From contig NZ_JABACJ020000018.1 in NCBI RefSeq assembly GCF_012524165.2, forward strand, positions 39,967 to 103,966: DNA of 64,000 nucleotides. Direction: 5' to 3'. A program made the translations under genes and the position numbers. Of the stretch, positions 45,018 to 54,364 are shown in pieces. This stretch comes from Faecalicatena faecalis (GTDB lineage Bacteria > Bacillota > Clostridia > Lachnospirales > Lachnospiraceae). Numbering within the stretch: position 1 is the stretch's first letter; each line of letters opens with the position of its first letter. The notes under the pieces were generated by a model that had not been told where the DNA came from, searched no databases, and worked only from the letters and a program-made list of their open reading frames with translations.

Positions 45018-45913
45018 TACTTATCAGCCCCCTCTCCGTAAAAATGCATGAAGAATTCTTCCAGACTCTGCGTACGCACATCCAGGTCTGTGATCGTGTA
45101 CTCTCCCGCCTTCTTGATAAAAGAGTCCAGATTTCTTCCTACTCTGGCAGTTACAGTCCTGCTTCCGTCCTGATAAACTGCCTTCGGAAATTCTGCCGCA
45201 AATGCCTTGGCCATCCCTGTATCTTGAAAGGTAATCTCGATATTCTTTTGCCTTCCCTCTTTCAGCTTCTCGATTTCTTCCACAGCCACCAGTTTCCCTT
45301 CACGGATAATGGCGGCGCGGTCACAGGTACGCTCGATTTCCTCAAACATATGGGAAGACATCAGAATCGTCTTTCCTGCCTTCTTCTCCTCAAGAACCAG
45401 CTCCACGAACCGGCTCTGCATCAGCGGATCAAGCCCGGAAGTCGGCTCATCCAGAATCAGGATCTCTGCGGAAGGATCCATAAATGCACACACGATGCCG
45501 ATCTTCTGCTTCATGCCCTTGGACATCTTTTTCAGCTTCCCCATGGCATCCAGTTCGAAGCGTTCCATCAGTTCCTGTGCCCGGCCCATCCCCTTCATAT
45601 TCTTCATTTTCGCCACAAAACGGATGAATTCCATTCCGTTCATGGAATCAATAAATGCAATCTCTCCCGGCAGATAGCCCAATGACCTCTGGATCACATC
45701 CGCCTCTTTAAAACAGTCCCTCCCCAGAATCGTAAGTGTCCCATGATCCGGCTTGATAAATCCCATCAGCTGCCGTATGGTCGTCGTCTTGCCCGCTCCG
45801 TTGGGTCCTAAGAATCCCAGTACCTCTCCTTTATGTACGGAAAAGCTGACATCAAAAACGCCCCGTCCCTGTCCGTAATCTTTCGTAATATGGCTGATCT
45901 CAATCACGCTCAT
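45017..45913 (-). CDS. ABC ATPase of TetR-controlled exporter
   Basis: 298 aa. Walker A FLGPNGAGKTTTIRQ, signature LKKMSKGMKQKIGIVCAF, Walker B ILILDEPTSGLDP, switch His MSSHMFEEIERT; a C-terminal regulatory tail of about 80 residues. Type of DrrA/CcmA-like export ATPases. ATG overlaps the tetR end by 14 bases, after GGAG. Confidence 0.93.
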   Translation of the reverse strand: MSVIEISHITKDYGQGRGVFDVSFSVHKGEVLGFLGPNGAGKTTTIRQLMGFIKPDHGTLTILGRDCFKEADVIQRSLGYLPGEIAFIDSMNGMEFIRFVAKMKNMKGMGRAQELMERFELDAMGKLKKMSKGMKQKIGIVCAFMDPSAEILILDEPTSGLDPLMQSRFVELVLEEKKAGKTILMSSHMFEEIERTCDRAAIIREGKLVAVEEIEKLKEGRQKNIEITFQDTGMAKAFAAEFPKAVYQDGSRTVTARVGRNLDSFIKKAGEYTITDLDVRTQSLEEFFMHFYGEGADK

Positions 45914-46532
45914 CCTGATACTCCTCCTTATACACCAGTTTCCTCATCATTCCTGTCCACATACAAAATTCTGACCTTAGCTCTGCCAGGCTGACCTGGC
46001 TGCCCGTCATCTGCACATCATGCATGTATCCGTCCGCCATCCACCGCAGCATCTTATAGACATGGTATGGGTCTACCCCATCCTTAAACTTATAAGTATC
46101 AATTCCGCTGAAATACATCTGATAAAGCTGGTCCTCCTGCATGAGGTTCACCACTTTCAGCTGCTCCGATACCTCCTCCTTCTCCGAATAAAAAGCCCGC
46201 ATCGCAAAATCCATGATATATGGATTCTTCTTCAGGATTTTCATTTTCATAGAGGCAGAATAGTTCAAAAGTTCGAAAAAATCTGTAATGTCCCCAAACT
46301 TAGAATCAATCACCTGCTCTTTCATCACCTCGATCAGGTAATCATACAGGAACAGATACAGTTCCTTCTTATTATGGAAATAATAGAACAGAAGCCCTTT
46401 GGATATGCCTGCCTTTGCCGCAATCAGATCCGTGGAAGCCCGCTTATACTCATTCTTTGCAAACACCTCCATGGCGGCATTCAAAATCGAACGCTGCTTC
46501 TCCTCCGGAAGTGAATAAAACTTTTCGTTCAT
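45900..46532 (-). CDS. TetR-family repressor
   Basis: 210 aa. N-terminal helix-turn-helix with RSILNAAMEVFAKNEYKRAS and LIAAKAGISKGLLFYYFHNK, then a ligand-binding helical domain. ATG 6 bases after GGGGAGG. First gene of tetR-ATPase-permease. A 17-base inverted repeat between its promoter and start is the probable operator, so it should repress its own operon. Confidence 0.93.
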   Translation of the reverse strand: MNEKFYSLPEEKQRSILNAAMEVFAKNEYKRASTDLIAAKAGISKGLLFYYFHNKKELYLFLYDYLIEVMKEQVIDSKFGDITDFFELLNYSASMKMKILKKNPYIMDFAMRAFYSEKEEVSEQLKVVNLMQEDQLYQMYFSGIDTYKFKDGVDPYHVYKMLRWMADGYMHDVQMTGSQVSLAELRSEFCMWTGMMRKLVYKEEYQDERD

Positions 46533-46615
46533 GATGTCCTCCCCTCAAATACTGTGGAGCTATATGCCAGACTGGGCTGCCCCCGACTGGACTGACTCGC
46601 TTTGACCTGATCGGT

Positions 46616-46632
46616 TTGACCCTTCCAGTCAA
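46616..46632. promoter_or_regulatory. TetR operator candidate
   Basis: TTGACCCTTCCAGTCAA: arms TTGAC/GTCAA with seven-base spacer, just downstream of the presumed tetR -10. Further GTCAA and AGTCA half sites lie between it and the start codon. Confidence 0.5.
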
Positions 46633-46643
46633 CCCTTAGTATC

Positions 46644-46671
46644 AGAATACACGATTGACTATAATTTGCAA
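46644..46671 (-). promoter_or_regulatory. Putative tetR promoter
   Basis: TTGCAA (46666-46671), 16 bases, TATTCT (46644-46649) on the minus strand. Confidence 0.4.
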
Positions 46672-46712
46672 CCCCCCATCATGCTGTAATTTTATATTTT
46701 TAAAATATTACA

Positions 46713-46775
46713 ACAAAATGACAGAGCTGTTACGAAAATCTCTGGACCCATAATTTCCATAACTGCTCTGTCATT
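46713..46775 (-). terminator. Terminator of patB
   Basis: AATGACAGAGC (46717-46727) and GCTCTGTCATT (46765-46775) form 11 pairs with inner GTTA/TAAC extension; TTTTG follows on the minus strand. It lies about 60 bases after the patB stop. Confidence 0.65.
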
Positions 46776-46832
46776 ACAGCTTTTATTCTTTACCTCAATC
46801 TATACTTGCCACTGTCTAGTTCTTTCACAAGG

Positions 46833-48026
46833 TTAAAATACATACTTGCGAAGTCGTTCCATTGCCTCTTTCACCAATTCGTGAGGCAATGCAAGGTTTA
46901 CGCGGATGGCATATTCTCCATGGAACGGTCTGCCGTCCTGCCAGATCACACCGACCTCGATTCCGGCCTTTAACAATTCATCCAGCGTCTTTTCGTGCTC
47001 CTTTAACCACTCTTCGCAGTCCAGAAACAGCATATAGGTTCCCTGCGGCTTTGCCAGCTTCACGCCTTTGAAGTTGGATGTGATGTAATCATAGGCATAG
47101 TCCACATTGCTGCTCAACACTTCCCGCAGCTCATCCACCCACACCATTCCTTCCTCACAATAAGCACCTGTCAGTGCATGCATGGACAAAACATTGCAGG
47201 AATTATAATGGGAAGCCGCGGATGCTCTTTCTACGCGGTCACGTAAATAAGAATTATAAATCACATGGTAGGAACCAATCAGTCCGGCAAGGTTAAATGT
47301 CTTGGACGGTGCATATACGCTGACAATCCGGTTCTTCGCGTCCTCAGATACCATCTGTGTCGGGATATGTGTATAACCCGGCATTGTAATGTCGGCCCAG
47401 ATCTCATCTGAAATCACAACGCAGTCGTACTTCTTGTACAGCTCCATCGCCTTTTCCAGTTCTTCCCTCTCCCAGACTCTTCCCGTCGGGTTATGTGGAG
47501 AACAGATCACTGCACAGTGGATCTTATGTTCCTTTAACTTCTTTTCCATGTCTTCATAATCCATGCGCCAGACTCCGCTTTCATCCATCTTTAAATCACT
47601 TAAGACAATGTTTCTTCCGGTATTCTCGATGGTCTTCGTAAATCCGATATAGGTCGGGGAGTGAAGCAGGATATCCTCGCCAGGCGCAGTAAATGCCTGA
47701 ATCGTGGAGGAGACGCAGCCCAGGACTCCATTCTCATACCCAATCGCATCCCGTGTCAATCCCGTCACCCCGAACCGTTCCTTCTGCCAGTTAATGATAC
47801 TGTCAAAATAAGCATCTGACATACTGAAATACCCAAAATGATGATGCTTTAACCGTTCCTGTACCGACATAAGAATCGTCGGAAGAGTTGGAAAATTCAT
47901 GTCAGCGACCCACATCGGGAGTCTGGAAAAGCCCTCCTTTACTTCTACATCTGCCACTGGTATTACATCTAATGCAAGAGCATCATGTCCTGCCCTGTCC
48001 ATAATCGTTGTAAAATCGTATTTCAT
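46833..48026 (-). CDS. PatB/MalY-type cystathionine beta-lyase (PLP aminotransferase fold)
   Basis: 397 aa. Class I aminotransferase fold with LPMWVADMNFPTLPTIL near the N terminus (the MalY/PatB form), CSPHNPTGRVWEREEL, DEIWADITMPG, and the PLP Lys in SVYAPSKTFNLAGLIGS. C-S lyase acting on cystathionine or cysteine conjugates. ATG follows AAGGAAAGG. Flanked by terminators, so monocistronic. Aminotransferase activity on other substrates cannot be excluded. Confidence 0.9.
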   Translation of the reverse strand: MKYDFTTIMDRAGHDALALDVIPVADVEVKEGFSRLPMWVADMNFPTLPTILMSVQERLKHHHFGYFSMSDAYFDSIINWQKERFGVTGLTRDAIGYENGVLGCVSSTIQAFTAPGEDILLHSPTYIGFTKTIENTGRNIVLSDLKMDESGVWRMDYEDMEKKLKEHKIHCAVICSPHNPTGRVWEREELEKAMELYKKYDCVVISDEIWADITMPGYTHIPTQMVSEDAKNRIVSVYAPSKTFNLAGLIGSYHVIYNSYLRDRVERASAASHYNSCNVLSMHALTGAYCEEGMVWVDELREVLSSNVDYAYDYITSNFKGVKLAKPQGTYMLFLDCEEWLKEHEKTLDELLKAGIEVGVIWQDGRPFHGEYAIRVNLALPHELVKEAMERLRKYVF

Positions 48027-48112
48027 ACTATCTTTTCCTTTCCTTGGTATCTGTAACTACACAAAGAGTATACCACAGCCTATATCTTCTGGATATACCA
48101 CTGTCCTGAATA

Positions 48113-48156
48113 AAGCATAAGAGGTGCCCAAGTTATCTTATGCACCCCTTATGCTT
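48113..48156 (-). terminator. Hairpin after the aminopeptidase P gene
   Basis: AAGCATAAGAGGTGC (48113-48127) pairs with GCACCCCTTATGCTT (48142-48156), one mismatch. The T-run on the minus strand is poor (TTTATTC). Confidence 0.55.
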
Positions 48157-48262
48157 CGGTTATTTATTATATACCTTATCAGACATGAATAGTCCCAATT
48201 AGGTATTATAAATTCTCTATTTATTACTTAATTCTCTGAATGCCGTGATACCGGACTTTGTA

Positions 48263-50056
48263 CTAGATTTCTCTTGTGTATTCTTTCAGCCACTCGCGTT
48301 CTTCTTCTGTCAGATGCGGTCCAATCACATCATAGACCTGTTTGTGGTAGGCGTTCAGATAATCTCTCTCCCGCTTTGTTAAAAGCTCAGGATTGATTCC
48401 GTCCAGATCGATCGGAGACATGGTAATATTTTCAAATACCATGAACTGTCCATTCTCATTCTTTTCCGCTTTCTTCACAAGAAGCTGATTCTCTGTACGG
48501 ATTCCATGGGAACCTTCGATATAGATTCCCGGCTCATCTGTAATGATCATGCCTTCTTCAAATGGATGTGTCTCATGCTTTTCTGGTACGATATACCAGC
48601 GGAAGCCAGTCGGTCCTTCATGTACACTCAGGATATAACCTACACCATGTCCTGTACCGCATTTGAAGTCCAGTCCCAAATCCCATACGGGCTGTCTTGC
48701 CAGGATATCCAGGTTGTATCCGCGGCAGCCATAGAGGAATTTTGCTAAAGACAGATCGATCATGGAGCGTAAAACGGTTGTATAGTGTGTCTTTAACTCG
48801 TCACTGAGTTCGCCTAATACATAGGTCCTCGTGATATCTGTAGTTCCTTCATAATAGTGTCCGCCGGAATCTACCAGCAGCATTCCTTCTGGTTTCAGTT
48901 CATAGTCTGATTCTGGTGTTGCTGCATAATGCATCATTGCAGCATGCTCTTTGTAACCTGCGATGGTCTCAAAGCTCAGGTCAATAAAGCCTTCCTGTTC
49001 TCTTCTTAAACGTTCCAGCTCATCTGCTGCCGTGATTTCTGTAATCTTCATCTTGCCCACATTGGTCTTCAGCCAGTACATGAACTTCGTGCAGGCAATT
49101 CCATCTTTAATATAAGCATTCCTTGTGTTGGCGATCTCTACGTCATTCTTCATTGCCTTCATCAGGACTGCCGGATTCTCTGCCTCTACCTTGGCAACAC
49201 CTGCCGGGATGCTCTTGTAAAGCATGTAGTTCATTCTTTCCGGGTCGATCATGATCACCTGATCATTAGACAGGCTCTTCACATAGTCGTAAACGTCATT
49301 ATATGGCCGAATCTCTACCTCTGTACTTCCAAAGGACTGTTTGATCTCATCATTCAGTTTTCTCTCATCCATGAACAGATATACTTTATCCAGTGTGACT
49401 GCTGCATATCCTAAGATAACTGGAGTATAGACCACATCATTTCCACGGATATTGAACAACCAGGCAACCTCATCCAGAGTTGCAATCACATGGACGCAAG
49501 CTTTATTCTCACGCATTACTTTACGAATTCTTTCCAGTTTTTCCTCGAAAGATTCTCCTGCATATTTCACATCCAAAAGGAACGCCTTTTCTTCAGACAT
49601 TGCCGGGCGGTCTTCCCAGATCAGATCAATCAGATCTTCGGTGTCATGCATCTTGATCTGCTTCTCTGCAAATGCTTCCTCCAGGGCCTTTCCTTCCACG
49701 ACTGGGATGACACGTCCGTCAAATCCAACCGTACCGCCCTCAGGTACTACATCTGCAAGATATTCTTCTACTGTAGGATAGCCTTCCTCATTCATCTTGA
49801 ACAGACGAATCGGACTTCCCTTTAACTGTGCCTCTGCCTGGATAAAATATCTTCCGTCTGTCCACAGTCCGCCGTCATTCTGTGTGATGACTACAGTTCC
49901 TGCGGAGCCTGTAAAACCTGAAATATATCTTCTTGCCTTAAAATACTCTCCTACATATTCACTCTGATGAAAGTCGGCAGATGGAATCATATATGCATCG
50001 ATTCCCTTTTCAGCCATAACTTTTCTCAGTGCTTCCACACGCTCTGTAACGTTCAT
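48263..50056 (-). CDS. Xaa-Pro aminopeptidase, M24B family
   Basis: About 597 aa, two-metal aminopeptidase P removing residues before proline. Two creatinase-like domains occupy residues 1-310, the pita-bread domain the rest with metal ligands in LLVDSGGHYYEGTTDITR (two Asp), GTGHGVGY (His), DEPGIYIEGSHGIRTENQ (two Glu). The 600-residue three-domain form is the XPNPEP1-like type rather than short PepP. Start at MNVTERVEAL, 8 bases after AAGG; an ATG six bases earlier is possible. It lies 20 bases after the amidohydrolase gene, so both are one unit. Confidence 0.92.
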   Translation of the reverse strand: MNVTERVEALRKVMAEKGIDAYMIPSADFHQSEYVGEYFKARRYISGFTGSAGTVVITQNDGGLWTDGRYFIQAEAQLKGSPIRLFKMNEEGYPTVEEYLADVVPEGGTVGFDGRVIPVVEGKALEEAFAEKQIKMHDTEDLIDLIWEDRPAMSEEKAFLLDVKYAGESFEEKLERIRKVMRENKACVHVIATLDEVAWLFNIRGNDVVYTPVILGYAAVTLDKVYLFMDERKLNDEIKQSFGSTEVEIRPYNDVYDYVKSLSNDQVIMIDPERMNYMLYKSIPAGVAKVEAENPAVLMKAMKNDVEIANTRNAYIKDGIACTKFMYWLKTNVGKMKITEITAADELERLRREQEGFIDLSFETIAGYKEHAAMMHYAATPESDYELKPEGMLLVDSGGHYYEGTTDITRTYVLGELSDELKTHYTTVLRSMIDLSLAKFLYGCRGYNLDILARQPVWDLGLDFKCGTGHGVGYILSVHEGPTGFRWYIVPEKHETHPFEEGMIITDEPGIYIEGSHGIRTENQLLVKKAEKNENGQFMVFENITMSPIDLDGINPELLTKRERDYLNAYHKQVYDVIGPHLTEEEREWLKEYTREI

Positions 50057-50076
50057 GTCCATGTCCTTCTTTCTTA

Positions 50077-51279
50077 TTATTTATTTCCGTAAACTAATTC
50101 ACCGCTCATATAAACATCTACCAGATTATTCACAGCTTTGATGTCCTCAGCTACATTGCCCTTCACAACAACCATATCTGCTTCAAGTCCTGGTTTTAAC
50201 TGTCCCATGATATCTTCCATTCCAAGGACCTTAGCCGGGTTAGAAGTTGCCGTCTCAATTGCCTGGATCGGTGTAATTCCATATTCGACCATCAATTCCA
50301 TCTCACGGTTGATCGGAAGCGGCGGTGCCTCGTACAGAACCATATCACTTCCTGTGCAGACAGTCACGCCTGTGTCATAGAACTTCTTAAAGTTATCTTT
50401 ATAAGCGTTGTAAGCCGGCTCAAAGAATGCCATATCCTTGATTGCCTTAGCTGCGATTCTGTCACCTTCGTTAAATCCTGCTTCGATCTTTTCTTTGCAG
50501 AATTCATAAAGTACTGTGTAAGCTGTCATCGTAGGAACCCATGCCTGTCCATTGGCTGCCATCTGTTTTACCTGCTCATATGTAAGGAAAGTACCATGCT
50601 CGATTGTATCAAAACCAGCGTCGATCGACATCTGCAGTGCCGGCTGAAGTCCTGCATGAACTGCACACTTCCTGCCTACACGGTGTGACTCATCTACTGC
50701 TGCATTCAGTTCTTCCTGTGTGAACTCTGGAATACTTGTACGGTTGCTTGTCAGAATCTTCACCCAGTCTGCGCCATCGCGGATCTGCTTCCTGATTTCC
50801 TTACGAATCTCCCATTCACCGTCTACCTCTTCGATTCCATCATCGTGTCCATGTCCGCCAGTCATGCACATACCTGCATCAGAATGGATGATTCTCGGTA
50901 CCTTACAGTATCCCTTCTCACCAGCCAGACGAAGCTGCTTTAACAGATTATGCGGTGAAGAAAGGTCACGCACAGTGGTGATACCAAGGCTTAACGCGAT
51001 CTTAGCCTGCTCCTGTGCATAATAAGCAATCATAAAATCATCAAAATTATACTGGTCCGGCTGGCTGTAATAATATCCGAAATGTACATGCATATCGCAC
51101 AGTCCTGGAAGAAGTGTCACATCTCCGTAATCCTTCACTTCTTCATTCGGATACTTCTGCACCATATCTGCCTTCGCACCCACATCCTGAATCTTGCCTG
51201 CCTCATTCACAACAACTGCTGCATCTGTCAAATGTGTCTTACCGTCTCCTGTCAATAAATGTTTTCCACAATAAATCAT
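50077..51279 (-). CDS. Amidohydrolase family protein (prolidase/imidazolonepropionase-like)
   Basis: 400 aa. Metal ligands: LCDMHVHFGYYY (His-x-His), Lys in ADWVKILTS (carboxylated lysine position), HAGLQPAL, EHGTFL and Asp in TGSDMVLYEA. The N- and C-terminal strands form the composite beta domain (LPG motif TLLPGLCDMH). This is the branch that contains Xaa-Pro and Xaa-Arg dipeptidases as well as imidazolonepropionase; co-transcription with a prolyl aminopeptidase favours a dipeptidase, but this is inference. Confidence 0.85.
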   Translation of the reverse strand: MIYCGKHLLTGDGKTHLTDAAVVVNEAGKIQDVGAKADMVQKYPNEEVKDYGDVTLLPGLCDMHVHFGYYYSQPDQYNFDDFMIAYYAQEQAKIALSLGITTVRDLSSPHNLLKQLRLAGEKGYCKVPRIIHSDAGMCMTGGHGHDDGIEEVDGEWEIRKEIRKQIRDGADWVKILTSNRTSIPEFTQEELNAAVDESHRVGRKCAVHAGLQPALQMSIDAGFDTIEHGTFLTYEQVKQMAANGQAWVPTMTAYTVLYEFCKEKIEAGFNEGDRIAAKAIKDMAFFEPAYNAYKDNFKKFYDTGVTVCTGSDMVLYEAPPLPINREMELMVEYGITPIQAIETATSNPAKVLGMEDIMGQLKPGLEADMVVVKGNVAEDIKAVNNLVDVYMSGELVYGNK

Positions 51280-51379
51280 GCCTTATACCTTCCTTTCCCG
51301 GACAACACTGCTTTTTGACATTCCCCATGCCACAAGACCATATACACCCAAATAACGGCCTCTCATTGTCCATATTTTA

Positions 51380-51408
51380 ACAATACCACATTTTATACAA
51401 TATTTCAA
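51380..51408 (-). promoter_or_regulatory. Putative promoter of the amidohydrolase-aminopeptidase unit
   Basis: TTGAAA (51403-51408), 17 bases, TATTGT (51380-51385) on the minus strand. Confidence 0.35.
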
Positions 51409-51485
51409 TCATAGTTAGGGTCTTAGTCTATACTTTTTTACTACAATCCCGGAGTCACCTGTCACTATAATTAGTACATTTCTCT

Positions 51486-51531
51486 AAAAAAGCCGTGACA
51501 AAGGAGTCTATTTCCTCTGCCACAGCTTTTT
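51486..51531 (-). terminator. Terminator of the DUF4317 gene
   Basis: AAAAAGC.GTG.CA.AGGA against TCCT.TG.CAC.GCTTTTT: about 15 pairs with three mismatches, T-run on the minus strand, 24 bases after the stop. Confidence 0.75.
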
Positions 51532-51554
51532 AAAACATTTTATAGCAATTTTTC

Positions 51555-52724
51555 CTATTCTTCTTCCTCTTCGTTCACTACCTGTATGCTCCCTGGAGCC
51601 TTCATAGTGCGCACATTGACCCCATTTACCTCTATATGATCGTCCACTGCGATCACAAGGCACTGTCTTCCGTCGATCATGCGAGTCTCAACGAGGTCCA
51701 TCCGCTCTGGGTTGACCTTGATCACAACATCCGGTGTCTCAATATTGAACTTCCGTGTTTCCGTGATGTTCGCTGCCAAAAGGGATGCTTTTTCCCCTGC
51801 GGTCTCCTCGAAGGTTTGCTCAAAAGTCTCCATTTTCTCGGAAGGCACGCCGCTTTTCTCAAAAATCTTCTTTACATCGGTCTTATCCAGTGCCAGAGGC
51901 TCCGGCTCCTCCTTATGCTCTTCGATCAGTTCATTGAGCGTCTCGTGAATATTGCGGACAGTCACATAATCACCGTCTTCTCCCAATGTATCTTCAATCA
52001 ACATCTGGAAGGTCTCCTTTTGTGTATCCGCGGACATCGGCATTCTGGCCCCTAACACATGATCGATCAGTTCCTCCTGAAGATCTTCTGATTTCTTTGT
52101 ATAATAAAGTACTCCATGAATATCCATATTCCGGTCCGTAAACGCAGGGAAAATGAAGCCTTTATCTGGCATATCTACGATCCAATCGCGGATACGGTCC
52201 TGAATCCGGTTGTCCTCTGCATTATAGCACAGACCTGGCTTGGAAAGGCTGACCGGACAGATGCTGCACAGCAGATATTCGTACACATTATCCGAGGCAT
52301 CGAACATCTCGATATCATCGGAGGATTTCCCAGGGATATCATACATCGCGTGGATAAGGACAACATAATAATTTTCTTCATATATGTAACTTTCAATGAC
52401 TTTATCGTAAAACTCTTCCAGCAGGATATCATCCTCCAGCTTACTGTTCCTTAGTTTCATTAAAAATTCCTGTGTTCCTCCCGGCATCTCTGCATCCAGC
52501 GGAAATTCCATATTCAGCATGTTGCGCCCCATGGTCCCGGAGAGGGTCTTTTTGAAAATATCAAAGTATTTAAATGCCTCTTCCTCCGGCAGAGAAAGGA
52601 ATGCCTCCTTGGATTCCATTTTCTTGTTCTTCTCATGGTCCACATAGCACCCGCAGATTCGGGTGATGGCACAGTTGGCCGGTGTAAATTGTTTTCTGAT
52701 CTCCAGTACTTCTTTCTTATTCAT
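51555..52724 (-). CDS. DUF4317 family protein
   Basis: 389 aa, function unknown. The family opening is MNKKEVLEIRKQFTPANCAITRICGCYVD, followed by AFLSLPEEEAFKYFDIFKKTLSG, and later YEYLLCSICPVSLSKPGLCY. Near residue 130-150 a soluble strand-rich core; the C-terminal 60 residues contain VVIKVNPERMDLVETRMIDG and end in an acidic VNEEEEE tail. No membrane segment or catalytic motif that I recognise. Confined largely to Clostridia. ATG 5 bases after GAGGGA; own terminator. Confidence 0.85.
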   Translation of the reverse strand: MNKKEVLEIRKQFTPANCAITRICGCYVDHEKNKKMESKEAFLSLPEEEAFKYFDIFKKTLSGTMGRNMLNMEFPLDAEMPGGTQEFLMKLRNSKLEDDILLEEFYDKVIESYIYEENYYVVLIHAMYDIPGKSSDDIEMFDASDNVYEYLLCSICPVSLSKPGLCYNAEDNRIQDRIRDWIVDMPDKGFIFPAFTDRNMDIHGVLYYTKKSEDLQEELIDHVLGARMPMSADTQKETFQMLIEDTLGEDGDYVTVRNIHETLNELIEEHKEEPEPLALDKTDVKKIFEKSGVPSEKMETFEQTFEETAGEKASLLAANITETRKFNIETPDVVIKVNPERMDLVETRMIDGRQCLVIAVDDHIEVNGVNVRTMKAPGSIQVVNEEEEE

Positions 52725-52824
52725 TTATCTTCCCTCTTTCATGGTATATTTTTCATCTTTTCTGACTGTCATATTTCTATTTAGGCTTTTTTATTTTACA
52801 CCGAAATCACTTTTCAGAAAAGCA

Positions 52825-52853
52825 TTGATTTCTTCTAAAATCTATGTTAGTAT
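52825..52853 (+). promoter_or_regulatory. Promoter of the third MATE gene
   Basis: TTGATT (52825-52830), 17 bases, TAGTAT (52848-52853) on the plus strand. It reads into the leader hairpins. Confidence 0.55.
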
Positions 52854-52907
52854 AACCTTCGCAATCCAAAATGAATGCTCATCCCTGCCGCCGGGTAGGG
52901 AATACAT

Positions 52908-52966
52908 AAGCATCCGCCCCCTATACCGGTAGGCCTTTGAAGGTATAGGGAAGCGGATGCTTTTCT
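52908..52966 (+). terminator. Terminator-like hairpin in the MATE leader
   Basis: AAGCATCCGC and CCTATACC (52908-52927) pair with GGTATAGG and GCGGATGCTT (52942-52962); an internal loop separates the two helices. TTCTTG follows. It could end the MATE leader transcript early. Confidence 0.6.
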
Positions 52967-53056
52967 TGATATTTTGCAAATATATGCTTTATAGAGCCTG
53001 TTTTGCAAGGAATTTCCTTGTAATGAAAATCATAACAACCAGGAGGAATATTTTAC

Positions 53057-54364
53057 ATGAATCAGACAAACTCTATTTTTCGCACCTTTCTCAAATATGT
53101 CTCTGCGAATATATTCGGGATGATCGGGCTGTCCTGCTACATCCTTGCAGATACTTTTTTCATTGCCAGAGGAGTCGGCGCCGACGGCCTGACTGCATTG
53201 AACCTTGCGATTCCCGTCTACAGCTTCTTGAATGGGCTGGGACTGATGGTAGGAATCGGTGGTGCCACACGTTTTTCTATTGCAGGTGGAAGCGGGGATA
53301 AGGCCGCGAGAAGAACCATCTTTACCCAGGCATTTTGTTTCATGCTGTGCCTGGCGTCCGTCTTTTTTATCGCCGGACTCTTCTTCCCATACAGGCTTGC
53401 CGCTCTTTTGGGTGCGGATGCCTCGATTCTCCCGCTGACCGGTGTTTACCTGCGCATCCTGATGCTGTTTACACCGATGTTCATGATGAACAACCTGCTC
53501 ATTGCCTTTGTCCGCAATGACGGAAGGCCGCAGCTTTCTATGACGGCCATGCTGCTGGGGAGCCTTTCCAATATTATCCTGGATTATATCCTGATCTTCC
53601 CGTTCCAGCTCGGCATGGCAGGTGCGGCACTCGCTACAGGAATCGCCCCGGTAATCAGTATCCTGATTCTTTCCCGGCATTTTATCAAAAAGGAGAACCA
53701 GTTCCATTTCTGCCGTACGAAGGTACATTTTAAGAGTATTCGGGATATCTGTTCCCTCGGAGTTTCTTCTCTGATCGTGGAAGTCTCCTCTGGAATCGTT
53801 ATGATCATCTTTAACATGCTGATTCTAAAGGACAGCGGCAACTTAGGCGTTGCAGCCTATGGGATACTCGCCAATATCGCCTTGGTGCTGATTTCCATAT
53901 TCACAGGAATCTCCCAGGGAATCCAGCCTGTATTGAGCAAGTGCTTTGGAAAAAGGGAAGATACAAATATAAAGAAGGTGCTGCGGTATGCCCTGACGGC
54001 CTCGGTGATATTCGCTCTGATTTCCTATGGATGTACGTATCTCTTTTCCGACCCGATCGTAGAACTCTTTAACAAGGAGCACGATACCGCCCTCCATGCG
54101 ATTGCAGTGGAGGGGATGCACCTTTATTTTACTGCATTCCTGTTTGTGGGAATCAACATTATCACTGCTGCCTATTTCAGCTCCATTGCAAAACCGGGAA
54201 ATGCATTCCTGATTTCCTGCCTCAGAGGATTTTTACTGGTGATTCCGCTGGCCTTTCTTCTGTCAGCTCTTTTCGGGCTGACCGGAATCTGGCTGACCGT
54301 ACCGGTGGCAGAAGCTTTGGTGACCGTCACTGCGGTATTCCTCCTGATGCGTTCCAGACATTAG
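53057..54364 (+). CDS. MATE family efflux transporter (third of three)
   Basis: 435 aa, 12 membrane segments. Opens FLKYVSANIFGMIGLSCYILADTFFIARGVGADGL, the DinF/VmrA type; second half has ANIALVLISIFTGISQGIQPVLSKCFGKRE. ATG is 9 bases after AGGAGG. Only plus-strand gene of this stretch; stop overlaps the convergent HD-GYP stop by four bases, so no terminator fits between them. Leader has promoter and attenuator-like hairpin, so expression may respond to a ligand. Confidence 0.9.
   Translation: MNQTNSIFRTFLKYVSANIFGMIGLSCYILADTFFIARGVGADGLTALNLAIPVYSFLNGLGLMVGIGGATRFSIAGGSGDKAARRTIFTQAFCFMLCLASVFFIAGLFFPYRLAALLGADASILPLTGVYLRILMLFTPMFMMNNLLIAFVRNDGRPQLSMTAMLLGSLSNIILDYILIFPFQLGMAGAALATGIAPVISILILSRHFIKKENQFHFCRTKVHFKSIRDICSLGVSSLIVEVSSGIVMIIFNMLILKDSGNLGVAAYGILANIALVLISIFTGISQGIQPVLSKCFGKREDTNIKKVLRYALTASVIFALISYGCTYLFSDPIVELFNKEHDTALHAIAVEGMHLYFTAFLFVGINIITAAYFSSIAKPGNAFLISCLRGFLLVIPLAFLLSALFGLTGIWLTVPVAEALVTVTAVFLLMRSRH

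Larger units (their letters stand above)
52725..53056 (+). other. Leader region between DUF4317 and third MATE gene
   Basis: 332 bases without a gene. It holds a plus-strand promoter, a TCCCT/AGGGA hairpin (52882-52901) and a terminator-like hairpin, then about 90 bases to the MATE start. The two hairpins share the segment near ATGCT/AGCAT (52874-52914), so alternative pairing is possible. Described also in the findings. Confidence 0.5.
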
